From: Pseudomonadota bacterium
GTDB lineage: Bacteria > Pseudomonadota > Gammaproteobacteria > Burkholderiales > Burkholderiaceae_F
NCBI GenBank assembly: GCA_021838715.1
Contig: JAKCCX010000008.1
Coordinates: 1 to 64,000 of the forward strand
DNA: 64,000 nt
Direction: 5' to 3'
The translations under genes were made by a program, and so were the position numbers. The notes beneath the pieces are model-generated. The model was not told the DNA's origin. It ran no database searches and worked only from the letters and a program-made list of their open reading frames with translations. This document shows, piece after piece, positions 31,849-41,395 of this stretch. Position 1 is the stretch's first letter. The number at the start of each line of letters is the position of its first letter.

Positions 31849-32490
31849 ATGGACTATGCACAGCAGCAACGAAATCCGGCACGGCATTGGTTTGGTCTTT
31901 CCTTCGTTGCGTTGTTGCACGTCGTGGTCATCTATGCGCTCGTCAACGGATTGGCGCACAAGATCGTCGATGCGGTGCGCAAGCCGATCGAGACGGTGAT
32001 CGTCAAGGAAAACACCCCGCCGCCGCCGCCTCCGGCGGCACCGCCGCCGCCCAAACTCGACGTTCCGCCGCCGCCGTTCGTGCCGCCGCCGGAAATCCCG
32101 ATCGCGGTGCCGCCGCCGCAGCACGCCATCGCCCAGGTTGTCCACACGCCGCCGCCCAAGCCGGTTGCGGTTCGACCGGCACCGGCGCGCCCGGTGCAGG
32201 TGGCGCGGACACGCCCGGCGCTGGATCGCAGCTCCTGCGCCACCATGGAACCGGATTACCCCATGTCGTCGCGGCGCAACATGGAAGCCGGAACGGTCGT
32301 GTTGCGCATCGAGATCGGCACCAATGGTCTGCCCGCGCGGGTGGACATCGCGCGGTCGAGCGGGTATCAGCGCCTGGACGTCTCGGCGCGGGAGTGGATT
32401 TCAAGCTGTCGGTTCCGCCCGGCCACGGTCGACGGTAGGCCGGTATTGAGTTGGGTGGCGCAGGCGTACACCTTCACGCTGCAGGATTGA
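31849..32490 (+). CDS. TonB-family energy transducer
   Basis: N-terminal TM, proline-rich spacer, C-terminal MEPDYPMSSRRNMEAGTVVLRIEIGTNGLP. Confidence 0.88.
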   Translation: MDYAQQQRNPARHWFGLSFVALLHVVVIYALVNGLAHKIVDAVRKPIETVIVKENTPPPPPPAAPPPPKLDVPPPPFVPPPEIPIAVPPPQHAIAQVVHTPPPKPVAVRPAPARPVQVARTRPALDRSSCATMEPDYPMSSRRNMEAGTVVLRIEIGTNGLPARVDIARSSGYQRLDVSAREWISSCRFRPATVDGRPVLSWVAQAYTFTLQD

Positions 32491-32494
32491 GGAA

Positions 32495-33370
32495 ATGGGG
32501 AGCATGGCAATGTTCGGCATCCGGTTTGGGCGCACCGCATCGGCGGCGCGGATTTTCGTGTTGGGCGCGGCATTCGTATTGGGGGCTGCGGTGTGGACGC
32601 CCCATGCGGTGGCGCAGACCGCGCCGGCCGCCGGGGAACCGGCGGCGGTTTCCGCGCCGATGCCGACGCCCGTGGCCGTCGCGGGCGAGCCTGGCAAGGT
32701 CGAGGTGGCGAATCCGTACGGCCTGGGCGCACTGTGGAAAAACGGCGATTTCGTCGCCCGTGGCACCCTGTTCGTGCTGGCGGTGATGTCGTTCGGCAGC
32801 TGGTACATCCTGTTCACCAAGTTCTGGGAGCAGCTCAAGCTGCTCTCCGAAGCGACAACCGTGCAGAAGAGTTTCTGGACCGCCGACTCCATCGCGGCGG
32901 GGCTGGAGACGCTCAAACCGCAAAGCGCATTCCGGTTCATTGCGCAGTCCGGGGTCGAGGCCAACAACAGGCACGCCGGCCCGCTGATGGAGCGGATCGA
33001 TCTGAATACCTGGATCTCGCTTTCCATCGATCGGGCGGTGATGAACGTGCAGAACCGACTGCAGGACGGCCTCGCCTTTCTCGCGACGGTGGGATCCACC
33101 GCTCCGTTTGTCGGGTTGTTCGGGACGGTGTGGGGGATCTACCATGCGCTGACCGCGATCGGGATCGCCGGACAGGCATCGATCGACAAGGTGGCCGGGC
33201 CGGTGGGCGAGGCGCTGATCATGACGGCGTTCGGTTTGCTGGTCGCGGTTCCCGCGGTTCTGGGCTATAACCTTCTCGTGCGCCGGAACAAGGTTGCGCT
33301 CGAGCGGGTGCGGGCATTCAGTGCGGACCTGCATCTGACCCTGCTGGGCGGATCCGGAAAGGGCCTGTGA
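32495..33370 (+). CDS. exbB: MotA/TolQ/ExbB proton channel family protein
   Basis: GSTAPFVGLFGTVWGIYHALTAIG...VGEALIMTAFGLLVAVPAVLGYN. Confidence 0.9.
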   Translation: MGSMAMFGIRFGRTASAARIFVLGAAFVLGAAVWTPHAVAQTAPAAGEPAAVSAPMPTPVAVAGEPGKVEVANPYGLGALWKNGDFVARGTLFVLAVMSFGSWYILFTKFWEQLKLLSEATTVQKSFWTADSIAAGLETLKPQSAFRFIAQSGVEANNRHAGPLMERIDLNTWISLSIDRAVMNVQNRLQDGLAFLATVGSTAPFVGLFGTVWGIYHALTAIGIAGQASIDKVAGPVGEALIMTAFGLLVAVPAVLGYNLLVRRNKVALERVRAFSADLHLTLLGGSGKGL

Positions 33371-33419
33371 TCTTGTTCCACCCGGTTTCGTTGCGTACTC
33401 GTCCGGACAGGGTTGCGGC

Positions 33420-33851
33420 ATGGCGATGAATCTCGCGCAAGGCGAATCGGACGGCGATGACGTCGTCTCCGCGATCAACACCACGCCGCTCGTCGACGTG
33501 ATGCTCGTCTTGCTGATCATTTTTCTGATCACCATTCCGGTGGTCGTCCATACCGTTCCCGTAAACCTGCCCAAGGAGCGGAATCAGCCGCGCCAGATCA
33601 AACCGCAAACGGTGACGATCACGGTCGACCGCGCCGGCGATGTGTTCTGGGGGGCCGCGCGGATGGCCGACAACGATGCCCTGCTCGCCCGCTTGAAGGC
33701 GGCGGCGGTGAAGGTTCCTCAGCCGGACGTGCAGATTCGCGGCGACATGGACGCGCGCTACGAAGGAATCGGCAAGGTGGTGTTCGATTGCCAGCGCGCA
33801 GGCATCGCCAAGGTGGGGTTCGTGATCCAGCCGCCGGCGAATGGAGGCTAG
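33420..33851 (+). CDS. exbD: ExbD/TolR biopolymer transporter (copy 1)
   Basis: INTTPLVDVMLVLLIIFLITIPVV. Confidence 0.9.
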   Translation: MAMNLAQGESDGDDVVSAINTTPLVDVMLVLLIIFLITIPVVVHTVPVNLPKERNQPRQIKPQTVTITVDRAGDVFWGAARMADNDALLARLKAAAVKVPQPDVQIRGDMDARYEGIGKVVFDCQRAGIAKVGFVIQPPANGG

Positions 33852-33857
33852 ACGAAG

Positions 33858-34286
33858 ATGGCGATGCACCTTGGCGGCAGCGGCGGCGACGATCAGGACG
33901 TGATGGTCGACATCAATACCACGCCGCTCATCGACGTGATGCTGGTGCTGCTCATCATGTTGATCATCACGATTCCCGTGCAGTTGCACTCGGTCAACCT
34001 CGACATGCCGGTCGGGACGCCCCCTCCGCCGCCCAAGCCGCCGGTGGTGGTCAATGTCGACGTCGATTTCGACGGCACGATCTATTGGAACGGGCAGCCG
34101 GTGGCGGATCGGACTTCGCTGGATGCGCTGCTGCAGGCTGCGGCCGCCCAGCCGGATCAACCGGAAATTCACCTGCGGCCGAACAAGCTCGCGACCTACA
34201 AATATGTTGCCGAGGTGCTGGCATCGGCACAGCGCCTGGGATTGACCAAGATCGGACTGGTGGGCAATGAACAATTCATGCAATAG
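33858..34286 (+). CDS. ExbD/TolR biopolymer transporter (copy 2)
   Basis: INTTPLIDVMLVLLIMLIITIPVQ. Confidence 0.9.
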   Translation: MAMHLGGSGGDDQDVMVDINTTPLIDVMLVLLIMLIITIPVQLHSVNLDMPVGTPPPPPKPPVVVNVDVDFDGTIYWNGQPVADRTSLDALLQAAAAQPDQPEIHLRPNKLATYKYVAEVLASAQRLGLTKIGLVGNEQFMQ

Positions 34287-35547
34287 GAAGCGTCGCGGGA
34301 TCTGGATCCGTACCGGTGTCGTGTTGACGGCGCTCGCCGGTACGCAGGTGTGGATGCAGGCACATGCCGAACCGGCACCCGCTGCACCGGTGCAGCAGGC
34401 CGTTCGGGCGCAGGTGGGCGAACCGCTGCGGGCTGCGCAGCAGCTCGCCAAGGAGCGGCAGTTTGCCGCGGCGCGCGACAAGATCCGGGCGGCGAGTGCG
34501 GTTCCCGGCCTGAGCCCATACGAAACCTTTCTCATCGATCGCGTGCAGGCATTCGTCGCCGCCAACAGCGGGGATGAAAAGACGCTGACGACCTCCCTGA
34601 CGGCGGTCGTCGGCAGCGGGTTCCTTGCGCCGGCGGACCGGCTGCGGATGATGCGGGCGCTCGCCGGCACGTACTACCGGGAGAAAAATTACGAGCAGGC
34701 GGCGCACTGGGCGGATCGGGTCCTGCATGACGGCGGCCCCGATCCGGCGATGCAGGATGTCGCCATCGATTCCCGCTATCTGCGCAAGGAATATGGCCCG
34801 GCAGCCCAGGCACTGCGCCAGCTTCTTGCGGCGGATGCCGCGGCCGGGCGCACGCCGTCCGAGGCGCATCTGCAACTGCTGCTCTCCTGCGAGGACCACC
34901 TCGGGAATCGCACCGACGCCGCGGATGCGCTCGACCGCCTGCTTGCCGCCTACCCCAAGAAGGCATATTGGCGCCTGGCGTTGGCGCGGATCGAGAGCAA
35001 TCCGAAATTCCCCGATCGTCTCGGCCTGGATCTGCTGCGGCTGCGGTTTGCCCTGGGATTGCTGACGCAGGAATCGGATGCGATGACCATGGCGCAACTG
35101 GATCTGCAGGCGGGCTTCCCCGCCGAGGCGCAAAAGGTCGTGGATGCGGCCGTGGCCGGCGGCGTGTTCGGCAAAGGCCCGGGCGCCGGGCGGGAACGGC
35201 GTCTGGAGGCGCTCGTGAAAAAGGACCTCGCCGAAGATCGGCGGGACCGCGCCGGGGACACGGTCGAGGCGAAGAAGGCCCACACAGGCGATGCCTTGCT
35301 CAACATCGGATTCAACGATGTGCTCAACGGCAATGCCGCGGTCGGGCTGGCGCGGATGGAGCGCGGATTGCGGCAGGGTGGGATCGCGCATCCGGAAGAT
35401 GGGCGCCTGCACCTCGCCATCGCATACTGGATGGCAGGCGACGACGCCAAGGCGCTCGCGGCTTTCCGCCAGGTCGGCGGCACCGACGGTGCGGCCGACC
35501 TGGCCCGCCTGTGGGCGGTGCATGTTGCGCACCCGCAGCGCGCCTAG
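34267..35547 (+). CDS. Secreted TPR-like protein coupled to the TonB locus
   Basis: Overlaps exbD copy 2 by 20 bp; helical repeats (YYREKNYEQAAHWADRVL, YLRKEYGPAAQALRQLL). Confidence 0.65.
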   Translation: MNNSCNRKRRGIWIRTGVVLTALAGTQVWMQAHAEPAPAAPVQQAVRAQVGEPLRAAQQLAKERQFAAARDKIRAASAVPGLSPYETFLIDRVQAFVAANSGDEKTLTTSLTAVVGSGFLAPADRLRMMRALAGTYYREKNYEQAAHWADRVLHDGGPDPAMQDVAIDSRYLRKEYGPAAQALRQLLAADAAAGRTPSEAHLQLLLSCEDHLGNRTDAADALDRLLAAYPKKAYWRLALARIESNPKFPDRLGLDLLRLRFALGLLTQESDAMTMAQLDLQAGFPAEAQKVVDAAVAGGVFGKGPGAGRERRLEALVKKDLAEDRRDRAGDTVEAKKAHTGDALLNIGFNDVLNGNAAVGLARMERGLRQGGIAHPEDGRLHLAIAYWMAGDDAKALAAFRQVGGTDGAADLARLWAVHVAHPQRA

Positions 35548-35637
35548 CGCGGGCGCTTTCCCGCTCCGCGTTCCCGGGGAGGGGCGCGCCCTCGCTACAA
35601 TGCCGCGGTGAAGGGTACCCCACTCCGCGGAGATGAG

Positions 35638-36951
35638 ATGAAACGCGATCCCCAGGAAACCGTGCGCCCCGCCAAAACCAATGCGGAGCTGATGGCGCGC
35701 CGCCGCGCCGCCATGCCGCGCGGCTCGGGACAGGTGCACGCAATATTCGTCGACCGCGCCGAAAACGCCGAAATCTGGGACGTCGAGGGCAAGCGCTACG
35801 TCGATTTCGCCGGCGGCATCTGCGTGGTCAATACCGGCCACCGGCATCCCAAGGTGGTCGCCGCGGTGCAGGCCCAGCTGGGCCGGTTCACGCACACGGC
35901 ATTTCAGTTGCTTGCATACGAGCCCCTGGTCGAGTTGGCGGAACGCTGCAACGCGCTGGCTCCCGGGGACGCGCCGAAAAAGTCCTTCTTCGCCACGACG
36001 GGCGCGGAAGCGGTGGAGAACGCCGTCAAGATCGCGCGAGGCTACACCGGCCGGCCGGGGCTGATCGCCTTCAGCGGCGGGTTCCACGGGCGCACGATGA
36101 TGACCTTGTCGTTGACCGGCAAGGTGGCGCCGTACAAGACGGGAATCGGGCCGTTCCCGGGTGAGGTCTACCACGCCCGGTTTCCCAACCCGTTGTTCGG
36201 CATCGGCGTCGAGGACGCGCTGGCCTCGATCGAACACTTGTTCCGCAACGATATCGGGCCCGAGCGTGTGGCCGCGATCATCGTCGAGCCGGTGCAGGGA
36301 GAGGGCGGGTTCTACGTTGCACCGTTCGAGTTTCTGCGAGCGCTGCGCGAATTGTGCGATCGGCATGGAATCCTGCTGATCGCCGACGAGATCCAGAGCG
36401 GCGCGGGTCGCACCGGAACCTGGTTCGCGATCGAGCATTCGGGCGTGGTGCCGGATCTGATCACGATGGCGAAATCGATGGCGGGCGGCTTTCCGATCTC
36501 CGGCGTCGTCGGGCGTGCGGACATCATGGATGCGCTGGGGCCGGGCGCGCTGGGGGGCACCTACGGCGGCAATCCCCTGGCGGCCGCTGCCGCACTGGAA
36601 GTCCTCAACGTGTTCGAACAGGAGGGTCTGCTCGCACGGGCGCAGGAGGTCGGGCGACGCCTGCGGGCCGGACTGGAGCGCATTGCCGCGCGACACGCTT
36701 GCGTGGGAGATGTCCGCGGACTGGGCGCGATGATCGCGGCCGAATTGTTCGACGGCGGAAACCACGATGCGCCCGCGACGGAGCGGACGACGCGCATCGT
36801 CGCCGAAGCGGCCCGGCGCGGGCTGGTGCTCCTTTCGGCCGGATCGAATTCCAATGTGTTGCGGATCATGGTGCCGCTCACGGCGAGCGATGCGATCCTC
36901 GACGAAGGCTTGCGGATCCTCGAAGAGACATTCGACGCCGTCGCGGCGTGA
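35638..36951 (+). CDS. gabT: 4-aminobutyrate aminotransferase (class III)
   Basis: FFATTGAEAVENAVKIAR, LLIADEIQSGAGRTGTWFAIEHSGVVPDLITMAKSMAGGFP. Confidence 0.9.
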   Translation: MKRDPQETVRPAKTNAELMARRRAAMPRGSGQVHAIFVDRAENAEIWDVEGKRYVDFAGGICVVNTGHRHPKVVAAVQAQLGRFTHTAFQLLAYEPLVELAERCNALAPGDAPKKSFFATTGAEAVENAVKIARGYTGRPGLIAFSGGFHGRTMMTLSLTGKVAPYKTGIGPFPGEVYHARFPNPLFGIGVEDALASIEHLFRNDIGPERVAAIIVEPVQGEGGFYVAPFEFLRALRELCDRHGILLIADEIQSGAGRTGTWFAIEHSGVVPDLITMAKSMAGGFPISGVVGRADIMDALGPGALGGTYGGNPLAAAAALEVLNVFEQEGLLARAQEVGRRLRAGLERIAARHACVGDVRGLGAMIAAELFDGGNHDAPATERTTRIVAEAARRGLVLLSAGSNSNVLRIMVPLTASDAILDEGLRILEETFDAVAA

Positions 36952-36994
36952 AACCCGGAGCGGCGCGCCGCGCGGAGCCCCGCAACACCGCTGT

Positions 36995-37008
36995 TTGACC
37001 TAGGTCAT
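36995..37008. promoter_or_regulatory. FNR/ANR-like box TTGAC-CTAG-GTCAT
   Basis: One mismatch to TTGAC-N4-GTCAA; CACAAT -10-like hexamer at 37030-37035 puts a start near 37042-37043. Confidence 0.45.
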
Positions 37009-37041
37009 GTCGAGTCCGGCGGCGCTTGCCACAATGTAGTC

Positions 37042-37241
37042 AACCGGCGGTTTCCGGTTTCAGCTGGCGCTCCTTCCCATGCGCCAGCGGTCCGTCAGGG
37101 GATGCGCCAGCGAATCTGCGCATTCCCGGGCGAGCCAGAAAGGCCCTGGCAACGGGGCCTTTCGTTGCGTGTGGTGCTGCGCCCTGGATGGGTGCGTTTC
37201 TTTTACGGGTGCGTTCGCAAGAACGTACCCGTTTTCTTTTC
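37042..37241 (+). ncRNA. Candidate structured small RNA, about 125 nt (to hairpin 4) or about 200 nt (to hairpin 5)
   Basis: Hairpins AACCGG/CCGGTT (37042-37059), GCTGGCGC-TCCTTCCCAT-GCGCCAGC (37063-37088), GGGGATGCGC/GCGCATTCCC (37098-37127), GAAAGGCCC/GGGCCTTTC (37138-37163), ACGGGTGCGTTC-GCAA-GAACGTACCCGT-TTTCTTTT (37205-37240). Confidence 0.5.
37205..37240 (+). terminator. Strong intrinsic terminator with GCAA tetraloop and U-rich tail
   Basis: 12-bp stem with one G-U pair, then TTTCTTTT. Confidence 0.8.
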
Positions 37242-37315
37242 GTCCGTCCGGCAGGGCGCACCGGCCGCATGCTCTGTTGCGGCCCATCGAAGCCCCCGTT
37301 ACCGGGACCTCCCCG

Positions 37316-38185
37316 TCATGCAAAGACGATGGTCTTGTTGCCGTCGATGAACACGCGATCCTCCAGGTGATGCCGGAGGGCGCGTGCCAGCACGGCCGCC
37401 TCGATGTCGCGGCCCAGCGCTTCCATTTCCGCGACCGAGTGCCGGTGGTCGACCGGGCGCACGTCCTGCTCGATGATCGGCCCTTCGTCCAGGTCGCTGG
37501 TCACATAGTGCGCGGTGGCGCCGATCAGCTTGACGCCCCGGGCATGCGCCTGGGCATAGGGCGAACCCCCCTTGAAGCTGGGCAGGAACGAATGATGGAT
37601 GTTGATGCAGCGGCCGGCGAAATCGCGCGTGAACCGGTCGCTCAGGATCTGCATGTATCGCGCCAGCACGACGATATCGGTTGCCGTGTCGGCGATGAGG
37701 CGCCGCAGCGCCTCTTCCTGCGCCATCTTGTCTCCGCCCACGATCGGCAGGTGATGGAACGCCACCCCGGCGCGGGCGGCAACCGGTTCCAGCAAGGCGT
37801 GATTGGATGCGATCCCGGCGATGGCCATCGGCAATTCGCCCAGCTCCCATCGGTAGAGCAGGTCGCGCAGGCAGTGATCGACTTTCGAGACGAGCAGCAG
37901 CGCCCGGTAGGGGCGATCGTTGCGCCGCAGCGTCCAGTCCATCGAAAACCGGGCCGCGGTGTCGTGGAAGTCGGTGTCGAGGACCGCACCGGAAAAGTCC
38001 GGCGGCACCACGAACACGCAGCGCAGGAAGAATCGCCGGGTTTCCGCGTCGTCGTACTGCGACAGCTCGGTGATGTCGAACTGCCGGATCGCCAGGTGGT
38101 GGGTGATCGCGGCGATGAGCCCGGTCGTCGCCGGACACGTCACGCGCAGGGTGTAGCTGTTCGCCGTCTGGGTGGAGTACGCCAT
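37316..38185 (-). CDS. purU: Formyltetrahydrofolate deformylase
   Basis: YTLRVTCPATTGLIAAITHHL, INIHHSFLPSFKGGSPYAQAHARGVKLIGATAHYVTSDLDEGPII. Confidence 0.95.
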   Translation of the reverse strand: MAYSTQTANSYTLRVTCPATTGLIAAITHHLAIRQFDITELSQYDDAETRRFFLRCVFVVPPDFSGAVLDTDFHDTAARFSMDWTLRRNDRPYRALLLVSKVDHCLRDLLYRWELGELPMAIAGIASNHALLEPVAARAGVAFHHLPIVGGDKMAQEEALRRLIADTATDIVVLARYMQILSDRFTRDFAGRCINIHHSFLPSFKGGSPYAQAHARGVKLIGATAHYVTSDLDEGPIIEQDVRPVDHRHSVAEMEALGRDIEAAVLARALRHHLEDRVFIDGNKTIVFA

Positions 38186-38232
38186 CGGGACAAGGTCCGC
38201 CCCTCGGAACGGAGGGACGAGCAGAAGAAAGG

Positions 38233-38309
38233 TGGTGGCGGATCAGGGACTCGAACCCCGGACACAAGGATTATGATTCCTCTGCTCTAACCAGCTGAGC
38301 TAATCCGCC
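38233..38309 (-). tRNA. tRNA with CAT anticodon (elongator Met or Ile2)
   Basis: Reverse complement GGCGGATTAGCTCAGCTGGTTAGAGCAGAGGAATCATAATCCTTGTGTCCGGGGTTCGAGTCCCTGATCCGCCACCA. Confidence 0.9.
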
Positions 38310-38413
38310 GAAGGCTGCGGAGTATAACCGAACTGCGGTCGAACTGCGGTCGAACTGCGCAGCGCGCGCCCGGTCGGCGCGCGGGCGCCGGGTTGCGCCT
38401 ACCGGGAACGGGC

Positions 38414-38462
38414 TTGACGCCGGGCGTGAAGGAATTTACAGTAATACTGGATTTTCATTCAG
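38414..38462 (+). promoter_or_regulatory. recA promoter TTGACG-N17-TACAGT with LexA box CTGGATTTTCATTCAG (38447-38462)
   Basis: CTG-N10-CAG flanked as TACTG...CAGTA, just downstream of the -10. Confidence 0.88.
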
Positions 38463-38484
38463 TATCGCCTCGGCGGGAGAAATC

Positions 38485-39531
38485 ATGGACGACGGAAGGA
38501 GCGCCTTCGTGGCGGAAAACAAGGAACGGCAGAAGGCACTCGCGGCTGCGCTGGCACAAATCGAGAAGCAGTTCGGCAAGGGGTCGATCATGCGCCTCGC
38601 CGACGGCGAGGTCGTCGAAGACATCCAGACGGTATCCACCGGATCGCTGGGTCTGGATATCGCGCTTGGCGTGGGCGGCCTGCCGCGCGGGCGCGTGGTG
38701 GAGATCTACGGGCCGGAATCCTCCGGCAAGACCACGCTCACGCTGCAGGTGATCGCCGAGATGCAGAAGATGGGCGGCACCTGTGCGTTCATCGACGCCG
38801 AGCACGCGCTCGATTCGCAGTATGCGCAGAAGCTCGGCGTCAATCTCCAGGATCTGCTGATCTCCCAGCCCGACACCGGGGAACAGGCGTTGGAGATCGT
38901 CGACGCGTTGGTGCGCTCCGGCTCGGTCGATCTGATCGTGATCGATTCCGTGGCGGCGCTCACGCCCAAGGCGGAAATCGAGGGGGAGATGGGCGATGCC
39001 CTCCCCGGCCTGCAGGCGCGCCTGATGAGTCAGGCGCTGCGCAAGCTCACGGCGACCATCAAGCGCAGCAATTGCCTGGTGATTTTCATCAATCAGATCC
39101 GCATGAAGATCGGCGTGATGTTCGGCAACCCCGAGACCACGACGGGGGGCAACGCCTTGAAGTTCTACGCCTCCGTGCGCCTGGATATTCGCCGCATCGG
39201 CTCGATCAAGAAGGGCGACGAAGTGATCGGTTCGGAAACCCGGGTCAAGGTCGTCAAGAACAAGGTGGCGCCGCCGTTCAAGCAGGCCGAGTTCGACATT
39301 CTCTATGGCGAGGGAATTTCCCGGGAAGGCGAAATCCTCGATATCGGCAGCCAGCAGAGCGTCGTGGAGAAGTCGGGCGCCTGGTATGCCTACGGCGGCG
39401 ATCGGATCGGTCAAGGCAAGGACAATGCCCGCGAGTTCCTGCGCGCCAACCCCGACATCGCGATCGAGATCGAAAACAAGATTCGGGAGCGCCTCGGCAT
39501 TACGCCTCGGGCCGCTGTGGAAGGACAGTAG
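38485..39531 (+). CDS. recA: Recombinase RecA
   Basis: [53 protein letters not shown]. Confidence 0.98.
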   Translation: MDDGRSAFVAENKERQKALAAALAQIEKQFGKGSIMRLADGEVVEDIQTVSTGSLGLDIALGVGGLPRGRVVEIYGPESSGKTTLTLQVIAEMQKMGGTCAFIDAEHALDSQYAQKLGVNLQDLLISQPDTGEQALEIVDALVRSGSVDLIVIDSVAALTPKAEIEGEMGDALPGLQARLMSQALRKLTATIKRSNCLVIFINQIRMKIGVMFGNPETTTGGNALKFYASVRLDIRRIGSIKKGDEVIGSETRVKVVKNKVAPPFKQAEFDILYGEGISREGEILDIGSQQSVVEKSGAWYAYGGDRIGQGKDNAREFLRANPDIAIEIENKIRERLGITPRAAVEGQ

Positions 39532-39544
39532 GGCGAGGCTTGCG

Positions 39545-40129
39545 GTGCCTTCCCCCCCGGTCGGATCTTTCCCGTTGCCGGAGCAGGGCGATTCCGCTCG
39601 CCTTGGCTCCCGCACGCGGGCGCAGGAAGGCGACCGGGGTGGTAAGCCTCGGAAGTCGCCATGGCAGATCGCTCTCGCCGCCTTGGCCCGCCGCGAATAC
39701 GGCCGCGCCGAACTGGAGCGGCTGCTGCTCCGGAAATTGGGGGCCGGCGAGGAATCGGAGGGCGAATCCACCGCCGAGGCGATTCCGGATGAGGTCGCGC
39801 GCACGCTGGACCGATTGCAAGAGCAGGGTTTCCTGTCCGATGTCCGTCTGGCGCAGGCCTGGACCCGCTCCCGCGGCGCGCGCTACGGGCGTCTGCGTCT
39901 TCGTCAGGAACTCGCACGAAAAGGAGTGGACGATGCGGCCATCTCTGCCGCACTGCCCTCCGCCGACGAGGAGGCGCGGGCGGCGCTGGCGCTTTGGCGG
40001 AAAAAATTCGGGCGGCCGGCCGAAACGCCGCAGGAGCGCGCCCGGCAGGGCCGCTTCCTGGTCGCACGCGGCTTCGATGCCGAAGTCGTTCGCCGGATCG
40101 TGAACGGAACGACGCACGAAGCAATCTGA
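39545..40129 (+). CDS. recX: Regulatory protein RecX (start uncertain)
   Basis: ALAALARREYGRAELERLLLRK, LQEQGFLSDVRLAQAWTRSR; follows recA. Confidence 0.85.
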   Translation: MPSPPVGSFPLPEQGDSARLGSRTRAQEGDRGGKPRKSPWQIALAALARREYGRAELERLLLRKLGAGEESEGESTAEAIPDEVARTLDRLQEQGFLSDVRLAQAWTRSRGARYGRLRLRQELARKGVDDAAISAALPSADEEARAALALWRKKFGRPAETPQERARQGRFLVARGFDAEVVRRIVNGTTHEAI

Positions 40130-40195
40130 GTTTTCCGGGTTGCAAACGTCATTTAGTATTGGGGTCTGCCCGCATGAGCGGAGTGGAGACCTCTC

Positions 40196-41395
40196 TTGAA
40201 AATCCACGAATACCAAGCCAAAGAGATCCTGCGGCGTTTCGGCGTACCGGTGCCGCGCGGGGAGCCCGCGTTCAGCGTGGCCGAGGCGGTTGACGCGGCG
40301 CGCCGGCTCGGCGGCCCGGTGTGGGTCGTCAAGGCACAGATCCATGCCGGAGGGCGCGGCAAGGGCGGCGGCGTGCGGCTGGCCCGCTCGCTCGAGGAAG
40401 TGCGCGCCCACGCGCAGGACATGCTCGGCATGCGGTTGGTCACCCACCAGACGGGAGCGCACGGCCAGACGGTTCGCCGGCTGCTCATCGAGGAAGGGGC
40501 GGACATCCGCAAGGAACTGTATGCCGGCCTCGTCCTCGACCGCTCGGCGCAGAAGATCTGTCTCATGGCGTCCAGCGAAGGGGGAGTGGAGATCGAAGAG
40601 GTCGCGGCGCACGCTCCGGAGAAGATTCATCGGGTGCTGATCGACCCGGTAGGCGGTTTGACGGATGCCCAGGCGGAATCCCTGGCGCGCCACATCGGAG
40701 TTCCGGATGCATCGCTGGGCGCTGCGCGGCAGGCGCTGCAGGGCCTCTCTCGCGCATACTGGGAGTGCGATGCGACGCTCGCCGAAGTCAACCCGCTGGT
40801 GCTGACCGGCGACGGCGGCATCGTCGCCCTCGACGCCAAATTCAACTTCGATGCCAACGCGCTCTACCGCCACCCGGAACTGGTCGCGCTGCGCGACATG
40901 GACGAGGAAGATCCGGCCGAAATCGAAGCGTCGAAATTCGATCTTTCCTACATCCAGCTCGACGGCAACATCGGCTGTCTGGTCAACGGCGCCGGGCTGG
41001 CCATGGCGACGATGGATACGATCAAGCTCTACGGCGGTACGCCCGCGAATTTCCTCGACGTCGGGGGCGGCGCGACGGTGGAGAAGGTGACCGAGGCGTT
41101 CAAGCTCATGCTGCACAACCCCGATTGCAAGGCGATTCTGGTCAACATCTTCGGCGGAATCATGAAGTGCGACACCATTGCCGAGGGCGTCATCGCGGCC
41201 TCGCGTGCCGTGCGCCTCGCAGTGCCCCTGGTGGTCCGCATGAAGGGGACGAACGAGGAGCTGGGACGCCGGATGTTGGCGGAGTCCGGCCTGCCGATCA
41301 TTTCGGCCGACACCATGGCCGAGGCGGCGCAGCGCGTGGTGGCGGCCGTTTCCGGTGCCGCCGGTGCGGCGGCGTTGGCGGGGGGGCGGGCATGA
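40196..41395 (+). CDS. sucC: Succinyl-CoA synthetase beta subunit (TTG start)
   Basis: [40 protein letters not shown] equivalent. Confidence 0.95.
   Translation: MKIHEYQAKEILRRFGVPVPRGEPAFSVAEAVDAARRLGGPVWVVKAQIHAGGRGKGGGVRLARSLEEVRAHAQDMLGMRLVTHQTGAHGQTVRRLLIEEGADIRKELYAGLVLDRSAQKICLMASSEGGVEIEEVAAHAPEKIHRVLIDPVGGLTDAQAESLARHIGVPDASLGAARQALQGLSRAYWECDATLAEVNPLVLTGDGGIVALDAKFNFDANALYRHPELVALRDMDEEDPAEIEASKFDLSYIQLDGNIGCLVNGAGLAMATMDTIKLYGGTPANFLDVGGGATVEKVTEAFKLMLHNPDCKAILVNIFGGIMKCDTIAEGVIAASRAVRLAVPLVVRMKGTNEELGRRMLAESGLPIISADTMAEAAQRVVAAVSGAAGAAALAGGRA

Noticed and set aside
31999-32160. CCG-rich tract as a microsatellite
   Set aside because: It encodes the proline-rich spacer of TonB, which is normal for the family.
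34276-36765. 829-aa minus-strand ORF
   Set aside because: Antisense to the TPR protein and gabT.
37079-38290. 403-aa plus-strand ORF starting in the candidate sRNA
   Set aside because: Runs antisense through purU and a tRNA; first part is hairpin sequence; no domain.
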